50,849 nucleotides of DNA from Firmicutes bacterium UBA7510 (lineage in GTDB: Bacteria > Bacillota > Clostridia > Tissierellales > Sedimentibacteraceae), in assembly GCA_002479485.1 (NCBI GenBank), contig DLNM01000055.1, positions 1-50,849 on the forward strand. The letters are read 5' to 3'. The notes under the pieces were generated by a model. That model did no database searches and had not been told where the DNA came from. It worked only from the letters and a program-made list of their open reading frames with translations. Below are positions 43,915 through 50,849 of the stretch, piece after piece (position 1 is the first letter of the stretch; the number at the start of each line of letters is the position of its first letter). The translations under genes were made by a program, and so were the position numbers.

Positions 43915-43943
43915 ATTATATAAAACATAAATAACAAAGTCAA
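43915..43943 (-). promoter_or_regulatory. Near-consensus sigma-A promoter
   Basis: TTGACT (43938-43943), 17-nt spacer and TATAAT (43915-43920) on the minus strand. It feeds the leader RNA and the 57-residue gene. It lies about 160 bp from the divergent Cro/CI-type gene. Confidence 0.8.
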
Positions 43944-44106
43944 GTAGTGTCAATTTTAATTTAATTTTTTTGCTTATATTCATGCCTATCTCCTAATTGC
44001 TATTTTCTGCTTTATATACTTATTAAATACTATATTCGTTATGTCGAAGATATTCAAGATGATAAATATAAATTATGCTAAAGTAAACAATAATTAGGAG
44101 TTTGTT

Positions 44107-44325
44107 ATGATAGATTATTCTCCGTTTTGGAAAACACTTGATAATTCTAATGAAAATTGGTATACATTAACAAATAAACACAATGTATCACATAGTACTC
44201 TGCACAGACTTAAACACAATAAAGATATTTCTATGAAAACTATTAATGACTTATGTAGAATTTTAAACTGTAATATTCAGGACATTGCTGTTTATGTTCC
44301 AAGTGATGATGATCAGAAGCTATAA
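44107..44325 (+). CDS. Cro/CI-type helix-turn-helix regulator
   Basis: 72 residues, entirely one XRE-type DNA-binding domain: LTNKHNVSHSTLHRLKHNKDISMKTINDLCRILNC. It is the only phage gene on the plus strand, placed divergently from the leftward promoters at 43577-43943, so it is a likely phage repressor or Cro. AGGAG 6 nt before the ATG. No strong promoter is visible upstream. Confidence 0.85.
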   Translation: MIDYSPFWKTLDNSNENWYTLTNKHNVSHSTLHRLKHNKDISMKTINDLCRILNCNIQDIAVYVPSDDDQKL

Positions 44326-44372
44326 TACTATTCACTACCATATAAATCTTTTATTGTAATAGATGATACTTT

Positions 44373-44645
44373 TTAAATTTCGTACGTAGTCCAATTAAAA
44401 TCTGAACTTTTTAATCCAGTGTCTATTAATGCATATCTCTTACAAGCTGATATAGTTCTTCGTGTAGCACTAGCTGCTGAAAGTAACGGATATTTAATGA
44501 AATTATTTACATCTATATCAGTATAATAAGCAAACCAAACATCTACGTCATAAGTAACATAATTTTTTTCTCTAATGATTATAATATCATAATTATCTTG
44601 TTTGTCATTATTGATATACTTTCTTACACCTTTAATAACTTTCAC
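44373..44645 (-). CDS. Hypothetical phage protein, 90 residues
   Basis: Begins with GTG after AAAGGAG. It contains NYDIIIIREKNYVTYDVDVWFAYYTD and LLSAASATRRTISACKRYALIDTG. No known family recognised; alpha/beta composition. The last gene of the early block on the minus strand. Confidence 0.6.
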   Translation of the reverse strand: MKVIKGVRKYINNDKQDNYDIIIIREKNYVTYDVDVWFAYYTDIDVNNFIKYPLLSAASATRRTISACKRYALIDTGLKSSDFNWTTYEI

Positions 44646-44683
44646 AACATTACTCCTTTCTTATTATAAAATGTAAACTTTTT

Positions 44684-44791
44684 TTAATTTTTATAGTAAA
44701 TCATGTTTTTTATTAACATTAATATTCTATATTGATATTCTGCACCTAAAACATATCTATTAACAATTTCTTTATATTTATTCTCAATCAT
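44684..44791 (-). CDS. Possible 35-residue protein, translationally coupled
   Basis: The ATG lies inside the end of the upstream gene and its frame runs MIENKYKEIVNRYVLG...IKNMIYYKN to a TAA. The start overlaps the upstream stop by a few bases, as in coupled genes, but the ribosome site is poor. Could be chance. Confidence 0.35.
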   Translation of the reverse strand: MIENKYKEIVNRYVLGAEYQYRILMLIKNMIYYKN

Positions 44792-45017
44792 CTTTTTCTT
44801 TCATTAATTTAGCATGTTTTTTACCACATTTAATTCTCATTGCATGTTCTTCAGAGATTTTTTTTAGAATAACTTTTTGCTTCTGTAACAATTGTGATTT
44901 ACTCAAATGTATACCCTCTGCTTCACATTTTTCAATCAATTGTTTCATAACCATATCTTCCTGTCTTTTTTTATGTTTTAATTGTCCAATAGTTACTATT
45001 TTCTTTTTCTTTACCAT
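44784..45017 (-). CDS. Hypothetical basic phage protein
   Basis: About 77 residues, very rich in Lys and His, a single long helical region (KHKKRQEDMVMKQLIEKCEAEGIHL). No family recognised; it may bind nucleic acid. I take the ATG at 45017; a TTG four codons earlier has no correctly spaced site. Confidence 0.6.
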   Translation of the reverse strand: MVKKKKIVTIGQLKHKKRQEDMVMKQLIEKCEAEGIHLSKSQLLQKQKVILKKISEEHAMRIKCGKKHAKLMKEKDD

Positions 45018-45119
45018 TAGAATTCCCAACCTTTTAATTATTTTTATTTCTATATTATACCATATATTTTTCTGAAATAAAATATCTCATTTATGTATAC
45101 TTAATTTTAGTTTTGTTTA

Positions 45120-46361
45120 TTAATCGAATGCACAAGGTCTATTTTCAATCGCCCATTCGATTATATTGTCAGTCTGCTTTTGTGTTTCTACTCCTGCTAT
45201 TGCATCTAACGCTGATTGCTTTCTGTGCTTGCCTTCAAATGTTCTTATTTTTGCAAGCTGCTCTCCCATTCCGTGCTTCATAACCCATTTCCAGATACTA
45301 TTGTGTGTTTGGCGAAGTACATACATATGGCTGTTTTTTCTGCCAAAATCAGTAAAGCAACCAATACAACCATTTCTTTTTATCTTTTTAATGCTTCCGT
45401 CTTCTGCTTCGTATTCAATATCGTATAAAGGCGAGTATTCAAGGTTATTTGTGTGAATATATTCCCAAATATCATCATCGGTCCAATGCGATATTGGATT
45501 GCAATGGTAAAATGGTATGTCTAAATATTTTCTACTACTTTTGAATATGTAGCCTCGAGTACTAAAATTCACTTTACGTGTTTGACTTTCAGACGCCATT
45601 AAGCCTTTAAATATAACATCAACTTTCAATTCTTTTTGTATTCGTTCGCTCGGCTCTTTTTTTAGAACATCACAGCATGCTTGGCTAATCTTTACATGCC
45701 TTAACAATTCGTAATATTTCAGCAATTCTTCATCTTCACTAGCACTTTGTGAATACTCAAGAAAAGTATCAATATTTATCCTGCGAGCCTTTAACTTGCT
45801 GAAGCTTTTACCAAGTATCGGATATCCGTATTGATCGCAACACCATAAGTAATTTTTAACCTGTCCTTTCTTCCAAACTAATTTACGTTTGCGAAAATCT
45901 TCAAGCATTTCAGGAGTACATTTTTTGTACAAAATTCCTGTTGTCTTTAATTTTCCGTCTGGCTTTAACACTTCTGAAATTCTGCCCTGATCTGTTAGCC
46001 ATTTTAAAACTTCTGCTTGAGCCTGATACTTTAAATCTTCTTGTGTTGTTTTAGATAATTTTGTTTCGTAGAAGTTACCTTCCGCCCACTCCTTTTTTAA
46101 TTTCCTCGCAAACTGCAAGCTTTCAGGAAATTCACATCCTGTATTCCCGAATATAATAGCTACATTCTTGTGTTCTTCAGGAAAAAAAGTTTTTAATAAG
46201 TGCCACAGCACTTGACTATCTTTTCCACCACTAAAAGCTAAAGCACATTTGCTTTGCGATAAAGATAATCCCTCTTTTATTATCTCAACACTTTTTTTAA
46301 CTTTTTCTTTTAGTGTTAGTTTTTGCATTTCTGCAATTTCTTTAAAAGTATATACTGCCAT
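45120..46361 (-). CDS. Phage PAPS-reductase-family protein (PP-loop)
   Basis: About 413 residues. The PP-loop ATP-binding motif AFSGGKDSQVLWHLL is followed by NTGCEFPESLQFA. Further Cys occur in YKKCTPEM, LWCCDQYG and ACCDVL, and the C-terminal CNPISHWTDDDIWEYI and RNGCIGCFTDFG resemble PAPS/APS reductase and DndC-type sulfur-handling enzymes. Phages often carry such genes; the real substrate is unknown (sulfur assimilation, thio-modification of nucleic acid, or adenylylation). The start is uncertain: ATG 46361 or GTG 46382, neither with a good ribosome site. Confidence 0.8.
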   Translation of the reverse strand: MAVYTFKEIAEMQKLTLKEKVKKSVEIIKEGLSLSQSKCALAFSGGKDSQVLWHLLKTFFPEEHKNVAIIFGNTGCEFPESLQFARKLKKEWAEGNFYETKLSKTTQEDLKYQAQAEVLKWLTDQGRISEVLKPDGKLKTTGILYKKCTPEMLEDFRKRKLVWKKGQVKNYLWCCDQYGYPILGKSFSKLKARRINIDTFLEYSQSASEDEELLKYYELLRHVKISQACCDVLKKEPSERIQKELKVDVIFKGLMASESQTRKVNFSTRGYIFKSSRKYLDIPFYHCNPISHWTDDDIWEYIHTNNLEYSPLYDIEYEAEDGSIKKIKRNGCIGCFTDFGRKNSHMYVLRQTHNSIWKWVMKHGMGEQLAKIRTFEGKHRKQSALDAIAGVETQKQTDNIIEWAIENRPCAFD

Positions 46362-46390
46362 TTTATTTTTAGGAGTAAACACGTGTTTAA

Positions 46391-46402
46391 TTGGTCGACC
46401 AA
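46391..46402. promoter_or_regulatory. Perfect 12-bp palindrome TTGGTCGACCAA
   Basis: Lies in the short gap before the PAPS-reductase-like gene. A palindrome this GC-rich stands out in the local AT background; it may be an operator. Confidence 0.35.
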
Positions 46403-46438
46403 ACCTCTTTTACTCCTTTCGTTTTATTCAGTTAAATT

Positions 46439-47044
46439 TTAATTTTTCATTTCTTTGTTTTTCTCTGAAATTTTGCTTTTTAAATCTACTATTATCAATG
46501 CGGTTCGAGTTAGATCTGCATCTTTTTGTATAAGGCCATATTGATTCAACTTAACTAACTGCGCTCTTGATACAAGAACTAGATTATCTAAAGAAAAATT
46601 TCTTTTATCCCCATCTCCAAAAATTATTGCATGGCTTTTAGGTAGTGGTCCATTATGATCTTCCCAAATTAAAATATGCTTACCTCTCCAGTTATTTTGG
46701 AATTGTCCTTCTTGTATCTTTATTTGTATATATCCATCTTTTGATATTCTCTCAGAGCCTATGGGCACCCAATTAGGAGGCTTACTTCCTTTTTTAAACC
46801 AAGTCTTCTCAGTACCTTTAATGCGAATACCTTTTTTACCTTTGTTTGCAGGTACTGCGCCAGGTTTAAACCTGCCATCAAGTCCACTATTTAAATTATA
46901 TCTGTTCTTATAGGCTTTTATTTGAGATGTTTTTAACTCTAGGTCAAACTTGGTATTAAACATTTCTGTTAATTCTGCATTACCTTTGCCAATATAGTTC
47001 ATAGTTATAAATTCTCTCTGCTCATCAGTATACTTATGCTGCAT
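46439..47044 (-). CDS. HNH endonuclease
   Basis: 201 residues. The C-terminal half has the HNH_3-type core HILIWEDHNGPLPKSHAIIFGDGDKRNFSLDNLVLV. The N-terminal part (TDEQREFITMNYIGKGNAELTEMFN) is a helix-turn-helix-like DNA-binding region. Either a free homing endonuclease or a phage nuclease. GGAGGG before the ATG. Confidence 0.9.
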   Translation of the reverse strand: MQHKYTDEQREFITMNYIGKGNAELTEMFNTKFDLELKTSQIKAYKNRYNLNSGLDGRFKPGAVPANKGKKGIRIKGTEKTWFKKGSKPPNWVPIGSERISKDGYIQIKIQEGQFQNNWRGKHILIWEDHNGPLPKSHAIIFGDGDKRNFSLDNLVLVSRAQLVKLNQYGLIQKDADLTRTALIIVDLKSKISEKNKEMKN

Positions 47045-47281
47045 TTAACCCTCCAACATTTTAGGTATTTTGGCATCTGCATTTAATTTATCACTATTGT
47101 TAAATATTTTTTGAGCTTCAAGAACCAATGAGGCATTATCTATAATTTGTTTTGCAACTACAGTAATAGTTTTCGCTCTTTCCATTTCCTCTGTCAGTTT
47201 TTCTCCATTTATGTCTTCATCTCCCAGTCTTTCAAGCTGAGCAAACAGATGGTTGTTTAAATCTCCTAAAGTATTTTTCAT
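47045..47281 (-). CDS. Hypothetical phage protein, 78 residues
   Basis: Starts MKNTLGDLNNHLFAQLERLGDED, a pattern I recall in many uncharacterised Firmicute phage proteins of early regions. Helical throughout, acidic. GGAGG lies 11 nt before the ATG at 47281; an ATG six codons earlier overlaps that site. Confidence 0.7.
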   Translation of the reverse strand: MKNTLGDLNNHLFAQLERLGDEDINGEKLTEEMERAKTITVVAKQIIDNASLVLEAQKIFNNSDKLNADAKIPKMLEG

Positions 47282-47299
47282 TTTATTTTTAACCTCCAT

Positions 47300-47452
47300 T
47301 CATTTTATACATAACAGTTCATCTTCAATACGAAAATTTAAATCACCTAAACTTGTGCTGTGTGAAATCATATAGCTTATTATTTCATCTTGACATCCTA
47401 CATCTATCATTTTTTTTATATTATTTTGTAATATTTTCAAGCCTTTGTTCAT
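47300..47452 (-). CDS. Small phage protein, 50 residues
   Basis: MNKGLKILQNNIKKMIDVGCQDEI...ELLCIK. GGGAGG 7 nt before the ATG supports it. No family recognised. Confidence 0.6.
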   Translation of the reverse strand: MNKGLKILQNNIKKMIDVGCQDEIISYMISHSTSLGDLNFRIEDELLCIK

Positions 47453-47478
47453 GACTTTACCTCCCATATAAATTTTAT

Positions 47479-47784
47479 TTAGTCCTTCTCAAATAAAATT
47501 ATTTTATCTTTTGACAATGCATAATGTAGTTCCCTAGTTGAGCCTTTGCTTTGTCTATGGTCCTTAAGCATATATACATAATCCGCATTATCTATGTAGT
47601 TGAAGCAAATATTCATTTGCTTTTCGTAAGCTAAATGTTTTGGTATGGAAATAGGATTTAAAACTATAAACCCAAATAGTTTAAGTATTTTTTCAGCAGC
47701 TTTAAATTTATTCTCATAATCCTTGTCTCCTGTAATTTTGCCACTTATGAATATAACTTTATTTTTTATTATATTGTTAATCAT
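47479..47784 (-). CDS. DUF4406 nucleoside deoxyribosyltransferase-like protein
   Basis: 101 residues. FISGKITGDKDYENKFKAAEKILKLFGFIVLNPISIP and DNADYVYMLKDHRQSKGSTRELHYALSKDKIILF match DUF4406, related to nucleoside 2-deoxyribosyltransferases, and suggest a role in nucleotide metabolism during phage growth. It overlaps the upstream gene by 4 nt. Confidence 0.8.
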   Translation of the reverse strand: MINNIIKNKVIFISGKITGDKDYENKFKAAEKILKLFGFIVLNPISIPKHLAYEKQMNICFNYIDNADYVYMLKDHRQSKGSTRELHYALSKDKIILFEKD

Positions 47785-48077
47785 TTTAACACCTCAATTA
47801 AACTTGGATTTTTTAAATAATCAAATTTAGAAATTATCTCTATTCTACAATCACCTGACTTTGTTTTAATGCTAAAAGCGAATAACCAATCTGTTTGCTG
47901 CTCTAATTTAGCTTTTACTTTTTTAATAGTTGGAACAACTCCAATAGCACTTTCATTTATAGCTATTTTAACTCTATAGGTTTTATTTTCATCAAGTCTA
48001 ATTTTCTTGAATCTTTCTATTGCAACCGCTGATATTATGTTATTTACTTCTGTTGAAGTCTTAGTTTGCACTTTCAT
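47781..48077 (-). CDS. Hypothetical phage protein, 98 residues
   Basis: Alpha/beta protein (TYRVKIAINESAIGVVP, DWLFAFSIKTKSGDCRIEI). No known family seen. GGGAGG before the ATG; it overlaps the replication gene end by 17 nt. Confidence 0.6.
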   Translation of the reverse strand: MKVQTKTSTEVNNIISAVAIERFKKIRLDENKTYRVKIAINESAIGVVPTIKKVKAKLEQQTDWLFAFSIKTKSGDCRIEIISKFDYLKNPSLIEVLK

Positions 48078-48912
48078 GTGAACCTCCCATACATAGTTTT
48101 TTTAGCTTTTTCTCTAAATTTTTTCTTCCAATCTCTTCAAGCTGCTCAGGGGTATAATCTTCAACCCTTTGTTCAAAATTATGAAACTTATTAGGACTAT
48201 TAAGCTTAGAATTATTTGATTTTGTGATAACCTCAGTAGGCAGAGGAGAATAATTATCATCCAAATAATCTACATATCCACTGTTGAAAAATGTACTGCC
48301 GTTTTTATATTCTAATGCAAATCCTTTTTTTCTAGTTTGCTCTACAAACTCTATATACCTCTGAATTGCTCTCTTAATTTCATCTCCATATTTGAATAAT
48401 TCTTTTTTCTTTCTATCAGAGATATTTGCTTTTCCTTTTTTAGAAGGATAAAGAGTCCATATCAATTCAAAATAAGCATTTATTTCTTTCTTTGAAGGTG
48501 TGTTTAGTGCATCCTGATGCACAATATTATTATTAATAATATTATTATTAATACTTGTATTATTATCTTTGACATTTTCGTCAACCGTACGGTTGATTAT
48601 TTCGTCATTCGACCGTTGACATTTTTGTATGTCACTTGACAAAATTATCATTCGCTTAGTTACTTGTGAACCACGTTTCTCATATGTAATTTCTATGTAA
48701 TTTTTTTCTGCTAGTTGGTTGATTAATCTAGATATAGTTTCTTTACTAACTCCATATAATTTTGCAAAATATTCATTGCTTGCTACGCAATAACCTAAGC
48801 TATTTGTCAAACATGTAATTTCACTAAATAATAATTTAGCTTTATCTTTCAAATCATTATCATATCTAACTGTCGCAGGTATAATACTGAAGTAATTAGG
48901 TCTTGTTTCCAT
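48061..48912 (-). CDS. HTH phage replication protein (DnaD/initiator-like)
   Basis: 283 residues. The N-terminus is a winged helix of the HTH_36 type: NYFSIIPATVRYDNDLKDKAKLLFSEIT...SNEYFAKLYGVSKETISRLINQLAEKNYIEI. A low-complexity Asn-rich linker (NNTSINNNIINNNI) covers an origin-like DNA block. A C-terminal region (YFELIWTLYPSKKGKANISD) resembles phage replisome organiser ends. It probably initiates phage DNA replication. AGGAGG before the ATG. Confidence 0.82.
   Translation of the reverse strand: METRPNYFSIIPATVRYDNDLKDKAKLLFSEITCLTNSLGYCVASNEYFAKLYGVSKETISRLINQLAEKNYIEITYEKRGSQVTKRMIILSSDIQKCQRSNDEIINRTVDENVKDNNTSINNNIINNNIVHQDALNTPSKKEINAYFELIWTLYPSKKGKANISDRKKKELFKYGDEIKRAIQRYIEFVEQTRKKGFALEYKNGSTFFNSGYVDYLDDNYSPLPTEVITKSNNSKLNSPNKFHNFEQRVEDYTPEQLEEIGRKNLEKKLKKLCMGGSHESAN
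48523..48640. other. Origin-like block inside the replication gene
   Basis: Two identical 15-bp tandem repeats of AATATTATTATTAAT (48523-48537, 48538-48552) form an AT-only unwinding-type element. Close by is a perfect 16-bp palindrome TCAACCGTACGGTTGA (48581-48596), and related TTGACATTTT-type sequences flank it (48570-48580, 48617-48627). Temperate phages often place ori inside the initiator gene. Confidence 0.5.
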
Positions 48913-49045
48913 TGTACCTCCTAATATTTATTCAATTATTTCTTATTTTTTGAGTATAAAAAATACAAGGTAGCAATTTTATGTATTTTTAAATAAAATT
49001 GTTTATAATTACTACCAAAAATCTATATCAAATTTATCGCTTATG
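48913..49045. other. Short gap without gene
   Basis: About 130 bp, AT-rich. I see no structure of note beyond a ribosome site at its left edge for the replication gene. Confidence 0.4.
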
Positions 49046-49489
49046 TTAAGTATTTTTACCTTTTTCTTTAATTTTTTCTAGAGCGGATAAGCATATCCTT
49101 CTACATTGTGTCTCGCTGTAATTCATTGTCTGTGCGACCATCCACCACTTATACTTTTTGAAATACTTGAGTTCTATAATTTGTTTTTCCATACCATCTA
49201 ATAATATAATTAAGTCATCTATTTCATGTTTCTCTTTAAACAGCTTGTCTAGCTCATTTTCAATATGAGCATATTCTTTGCAATATATATCTATTATCTT
49301 TGTTACTGAATCAGCTACAGGATCACTTACATTATTGGTACTAGGCATACCAGTAAGTACCGTTGATTTTATATTTCGATGAGTATCCATCATTGCCGCT
49401 AAATCATTTAGTTTATCATTAGCAGCTTCTATTTTAAATAGAATATATCTATAACTATGTAATTTCTGCTTTATCTCATTTTTATCCAT
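49046..49489 (-). CDS. Sigma-factor-like / DUF1492-type phage regulator
   Basis: 147 residues: an N-terminal coiled coil (about residues 8-100) and a C-terminal helix-turn-helix with KQIIELKYFKKYKWWMVAQTMNYSETQCRRICLSALEKI, like sigma-70 region 4. Family relatives (DUF1492, ArpU/RinA-like) activate late gene transcription in Firmicute phages. A link to the GGACA repeats at 43595-43609 is plausible. GGAGGG before the ATG. Confidence 0.8.
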   Translation of the reverse strand: MDKNEIKQKLHSYRYILFKIEAANDKLNDLAAMMDTHRNIKSTVLTGMPSTNNVSDPVADSVTKIIDIYCKEYAHIENELDKLFKEKHEIDDLIILLDGMEKQIIELKYFKKYKWWMVAQTMNYSETQCRRICLSALEKIKEKGKNT

Positions 49490-49521
49490 ATGCCCTCCTA
49501 ATCTTAGTTTTAAAATTTAAT

Positions 49522-50523
49522 TTAAATACTATTCAAACATTTCATAACAATATTTACAGTGCCATCAGAATTAGTATTAAATGATATTTTATCGGTATCA
49601 TCTAAATACTCTACTGGTATAAGTATTTCGATACCCTCTTCGGTCTTAATTCTTTGTTTTTTATTAATATTTTTATCAAGCTTATTATCTAATCTTATTG
49701 TATCTTCTTTTATTCCTGAGCTCTTTAATTCTTCATTATATCTTTGTTTTACAACATAATCAGATTCAAAGATGTTATCAGTTATTTTATTTAAATCAAC
49801 TTCACCTTTTGCATTAAATGATTCAACAATTTCTTTACTGATATCTATTTTTTTCTCAATATCATTGTCAAAATACTCTTTTACCATCCTTTTTGATACT
49901 TTTTCAATTGCATCATAAGTATCCTTTGGTGATAATACAAACGGTAAACTAAACAATAAATTTGAAAATAATGTTGTTTTCTCGTCTTCTACTATATGTC
50001 TTTTTTCATTAATAAATAGGATATTATTTTCAATTTCATATATAAAGCTTTCATCAGGTTTATGTGAGACGTTAGGTAATGTAGTTTTATATTTCACTAA
50101 CATTATTGATCTATTACCTTCTATTTCATTTATTTGATGTATGTAACTGTCTCTGTGATTTAATTTAAGCATACATAGCTTTAATTTCCCCTCAGTTTCA
50201 TATAAACAATACATTAAATCAGCTGATTCTATATCTGTACATTTTCTCATTATCTCAAATATACTTTTACTTAATTTTTGAGTTATAACTTCAAAATTAT
50301 TTTTATTAAAGTTAATTAGCAGCTCACAGTTTTCAGTATTATTAGATAATGTATATTTCTTATTAGTAGGTAAAGAAGTTATTTTTGATATGTGTTTAGC
50401 TATGTATTCATATATTTCATCATTAATTTCTAATTGAATTTCAGATAATATTGGTGAAGTTATTGACATGTCAGAAATATGTACTATTGCCTTATGTATT
50501 ATTATATTTCTAAATTCGTTCAT
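49522..50523 (-). CDS. Nucleoid-associated (NdpA-like) protein
   Basis: 333 residues. IIIHKAIVHISDMSITSPILSEIQLEINDEIYEYIAKHISKI at the start matches the 37-kDa nucleoid-associated protein (NdpA/YejK) family; LLFSLPFVLSP and EYFDNDIEKKIDISKEIVESF also fit. The role in phages is unknown (nucleoid binding, host takeover or defence have been suggested). GAGAGG before the ATG. Confidence 0.8.
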   Translation of the reverse strand: MNEFRNIIIHKAIVHISDMSITSPILSEIQLEINDEIYEYIAKHISKITSLPTNKKYTLSNNTENCELLINFNKNNFEVITQKLSKSIFEIMRKCTDIESADLMYCLYETEGKLKLCMLKLNHRDSYIHQINEIEGNRSIMLVKYKTTLPNVSHKPDESFIYEIENNILFINEKRHIVEDEKTTLFSNLLFSLPFVLSPKDTYDAIEKVSKRMVKEYFDNDIEKKIDISKEIVESFNAKGEVDLNKITDNIFESDYVVKQRYNEELKSSGIKEDTIRLDNKLDKNINKKQRIKTEEGIEILIPVEYLDDTDKISFNTNSDGTVNIVMKCLNSI

Positions 50524-50526
50524 TTC

Positions 50527-50721
50527 TTATCCTCTCTTTTTTAAAATTTTAGTAAGCCCGTCTAAAGCATAGCCACCACGATAATTTTCTAACATCACAC
50601 AAGTTGTTCCGCATAAATCAAATGGTTCACTTCTAACTATAAACTCAATGCCTTTATTCTTATCTGCTACTCTATAATTGTCATTCATAATTACCTTATC
50701 TCCGATTTTTATATCGCTCAT
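50527..50721 (-). CDS. Hypothetical phage protein, 64 residues
   Basis: Small beta-rich protein (SDIKIGDKVIMNDN, GIEFIVRSEPFDLCGTTCVMLENYRGGYALDGLTKI) with an SH3-like look. AGGAGG before the ATG. Family unknown. Confidence 0.65.
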   Translation of the reverse strand: MSDIKIGDKVIMNDNYRVADKNKGIEFIVRSEPFDLCGTTCVMLENYRGGYALDGLTKILKKRG

Positions 50722-50736
50722 AATATCCTCCTGATT

Positions 50737-50849
50737 TTAGTTCTTTATTAATAACTTTTTTAAACCTTGTAAAAAACTTGCGCTCTCTTGCAAAGTACCC
50801 TCAATACACTCTGATAATCCTAACTCATTTAGAACCATTTCAAGTTGTT
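50737..50849 (-). CDS. Partial phage gene at the window edge
   Basis: The open frame ends at 50737 and runs off the right edge: QLEMVLNELGLSE...LKKLLIKN. The gap to the next gene is short, so it is likely part of the same early operon. Start and function are not visible. Confidence 0.5.
   Translation of the reverse strand, partial: QLEMVLNELGLSECIEGTLQESASFLQGLKKLLIKN

Larger units (their letters stand above)
20702..50849. mobile_element. Prophage with lambda-type head and P2-type contractile tail (right end not in window)
   Basis: A continuous phage genome read mostly leftward: early genes, control region, cos/terminase, head, tail, lysis, integrase, att. It is a temperate myovirus. The packaging and capsid genes are lambda/Mu-like; the tail sheath, tube and baseplate are P2-like. 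Every structural gene looks intact, so the prophage may be active. The right attachment site lies beyond 50849. Confidence 0.9.

Noticed and set aside
43762..43983. 73-codon frame on the minus strand with a fair ribosome site
   Set aside because: It contains a near-consensus promoter, a full intrinsic terminator and the ribosome site of the next gene; the translated sequence looks like translated RNA structure rather than a protein.
48523..48552. ATT-rich repeats considered as CRISPR or simple microsatellite
   Set aside because: Only two adjacent 15-bp units with no spacers, and they lie inside a coding frame; origin-like function fits better.

Overview
The window comes from a low-GC, spore-forming anaerobic Clostridium-type Firmicute. 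The evidence is strongly AT-rich DNA with AGGAGG-type ribosome sites, a spoIVFA/spoIVFB pair, a clostridial Rnf complex with a multi-ferredoxin RnfB, and an in-frame UGA at the catalytic position of a peroxiredoxin, which points to selenocysteine use. An amino-acid-fermenting Clostridia/Tissierellia member (Sedimentibacter-like) would fit, but the genus is a guess.

Host part, about 1-20,700. (1) 64-8973, minus strand: a cell-shape/sporulation operon in the order DUF4321, radC, mreB, mreC, mreD, a very large PBP2, a degenerate MinD-like ATPase, spoIVFA, spoIVFB. This is the Bacillus radC-mreBCD-minCD-spoIVF order with minC missing and a PBP2 inserted. (2) 9130-18131, minus strand: a redox operon. 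It starts with DRTGG protein, RsbW-like HATPase, [FeFe]-hydrogenase-like ferredoxin protein, second DRTGG protein, PHP phosphoesterase and a second HATPase, and runs into rnfCDGEAB, the Na+/H+-pumping ferredoxin:NAD oxidoreductase. The first six genes look like a redox-sensing and signalling module for the electron-transfer complex. (3) 18491-19849, plus strand: a MATE exporter with its own promoter and terminator. (4) A small protein gene and the 3' part of a peroxiredoxin gene.

Prophage, about 20,700 to beyond the right edge. The peroxiredoxin gene is cut next to its UGA codon by an integrated phage; the break sits in a perfect inverted repeat (20702-20721) that I read as attL. Going right come a tyrosine integrase, a structured non-coding region with a candidate small RNA, the lysis cassette (amidase, two holins), a P2-type contractile tail (fibre H, I, J, W, U, V, D, X, tape measure, E/E' with a -1 frameshift site, tube, sheath), a lambda-type head (tail completion proteins, DUF2190, protease-capsid fusion, portal, gpW, terminase GpA and Nu1-like subunit), a probable cos region, a second catalytic-domain-only tyrosine recombinase, a control region with stacked promoter-terminator units around a lone plus-strand Cro/CI-type gene, and early genes (PAPS-reductase-like, HNH, DUF4406, HTH replication protein with an origin-like repeat block, sigma-like regulator, NdpA-like protein). 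Nearly all phage genes run leftward; the right end is outside the window.

The most notable items are the selenocysteine peroxiredoxin split at its catalytic codon by the phage; a triple-hairpin repeat family found just upstream of mreC, mreD and the second HATPase gene, with compensatory stem changes; a leader before the integrase that pairs a three-way-junction terminator with a loop complementary to the integrase ribosome site; and promoter-terminator control units in front of the phage operons.
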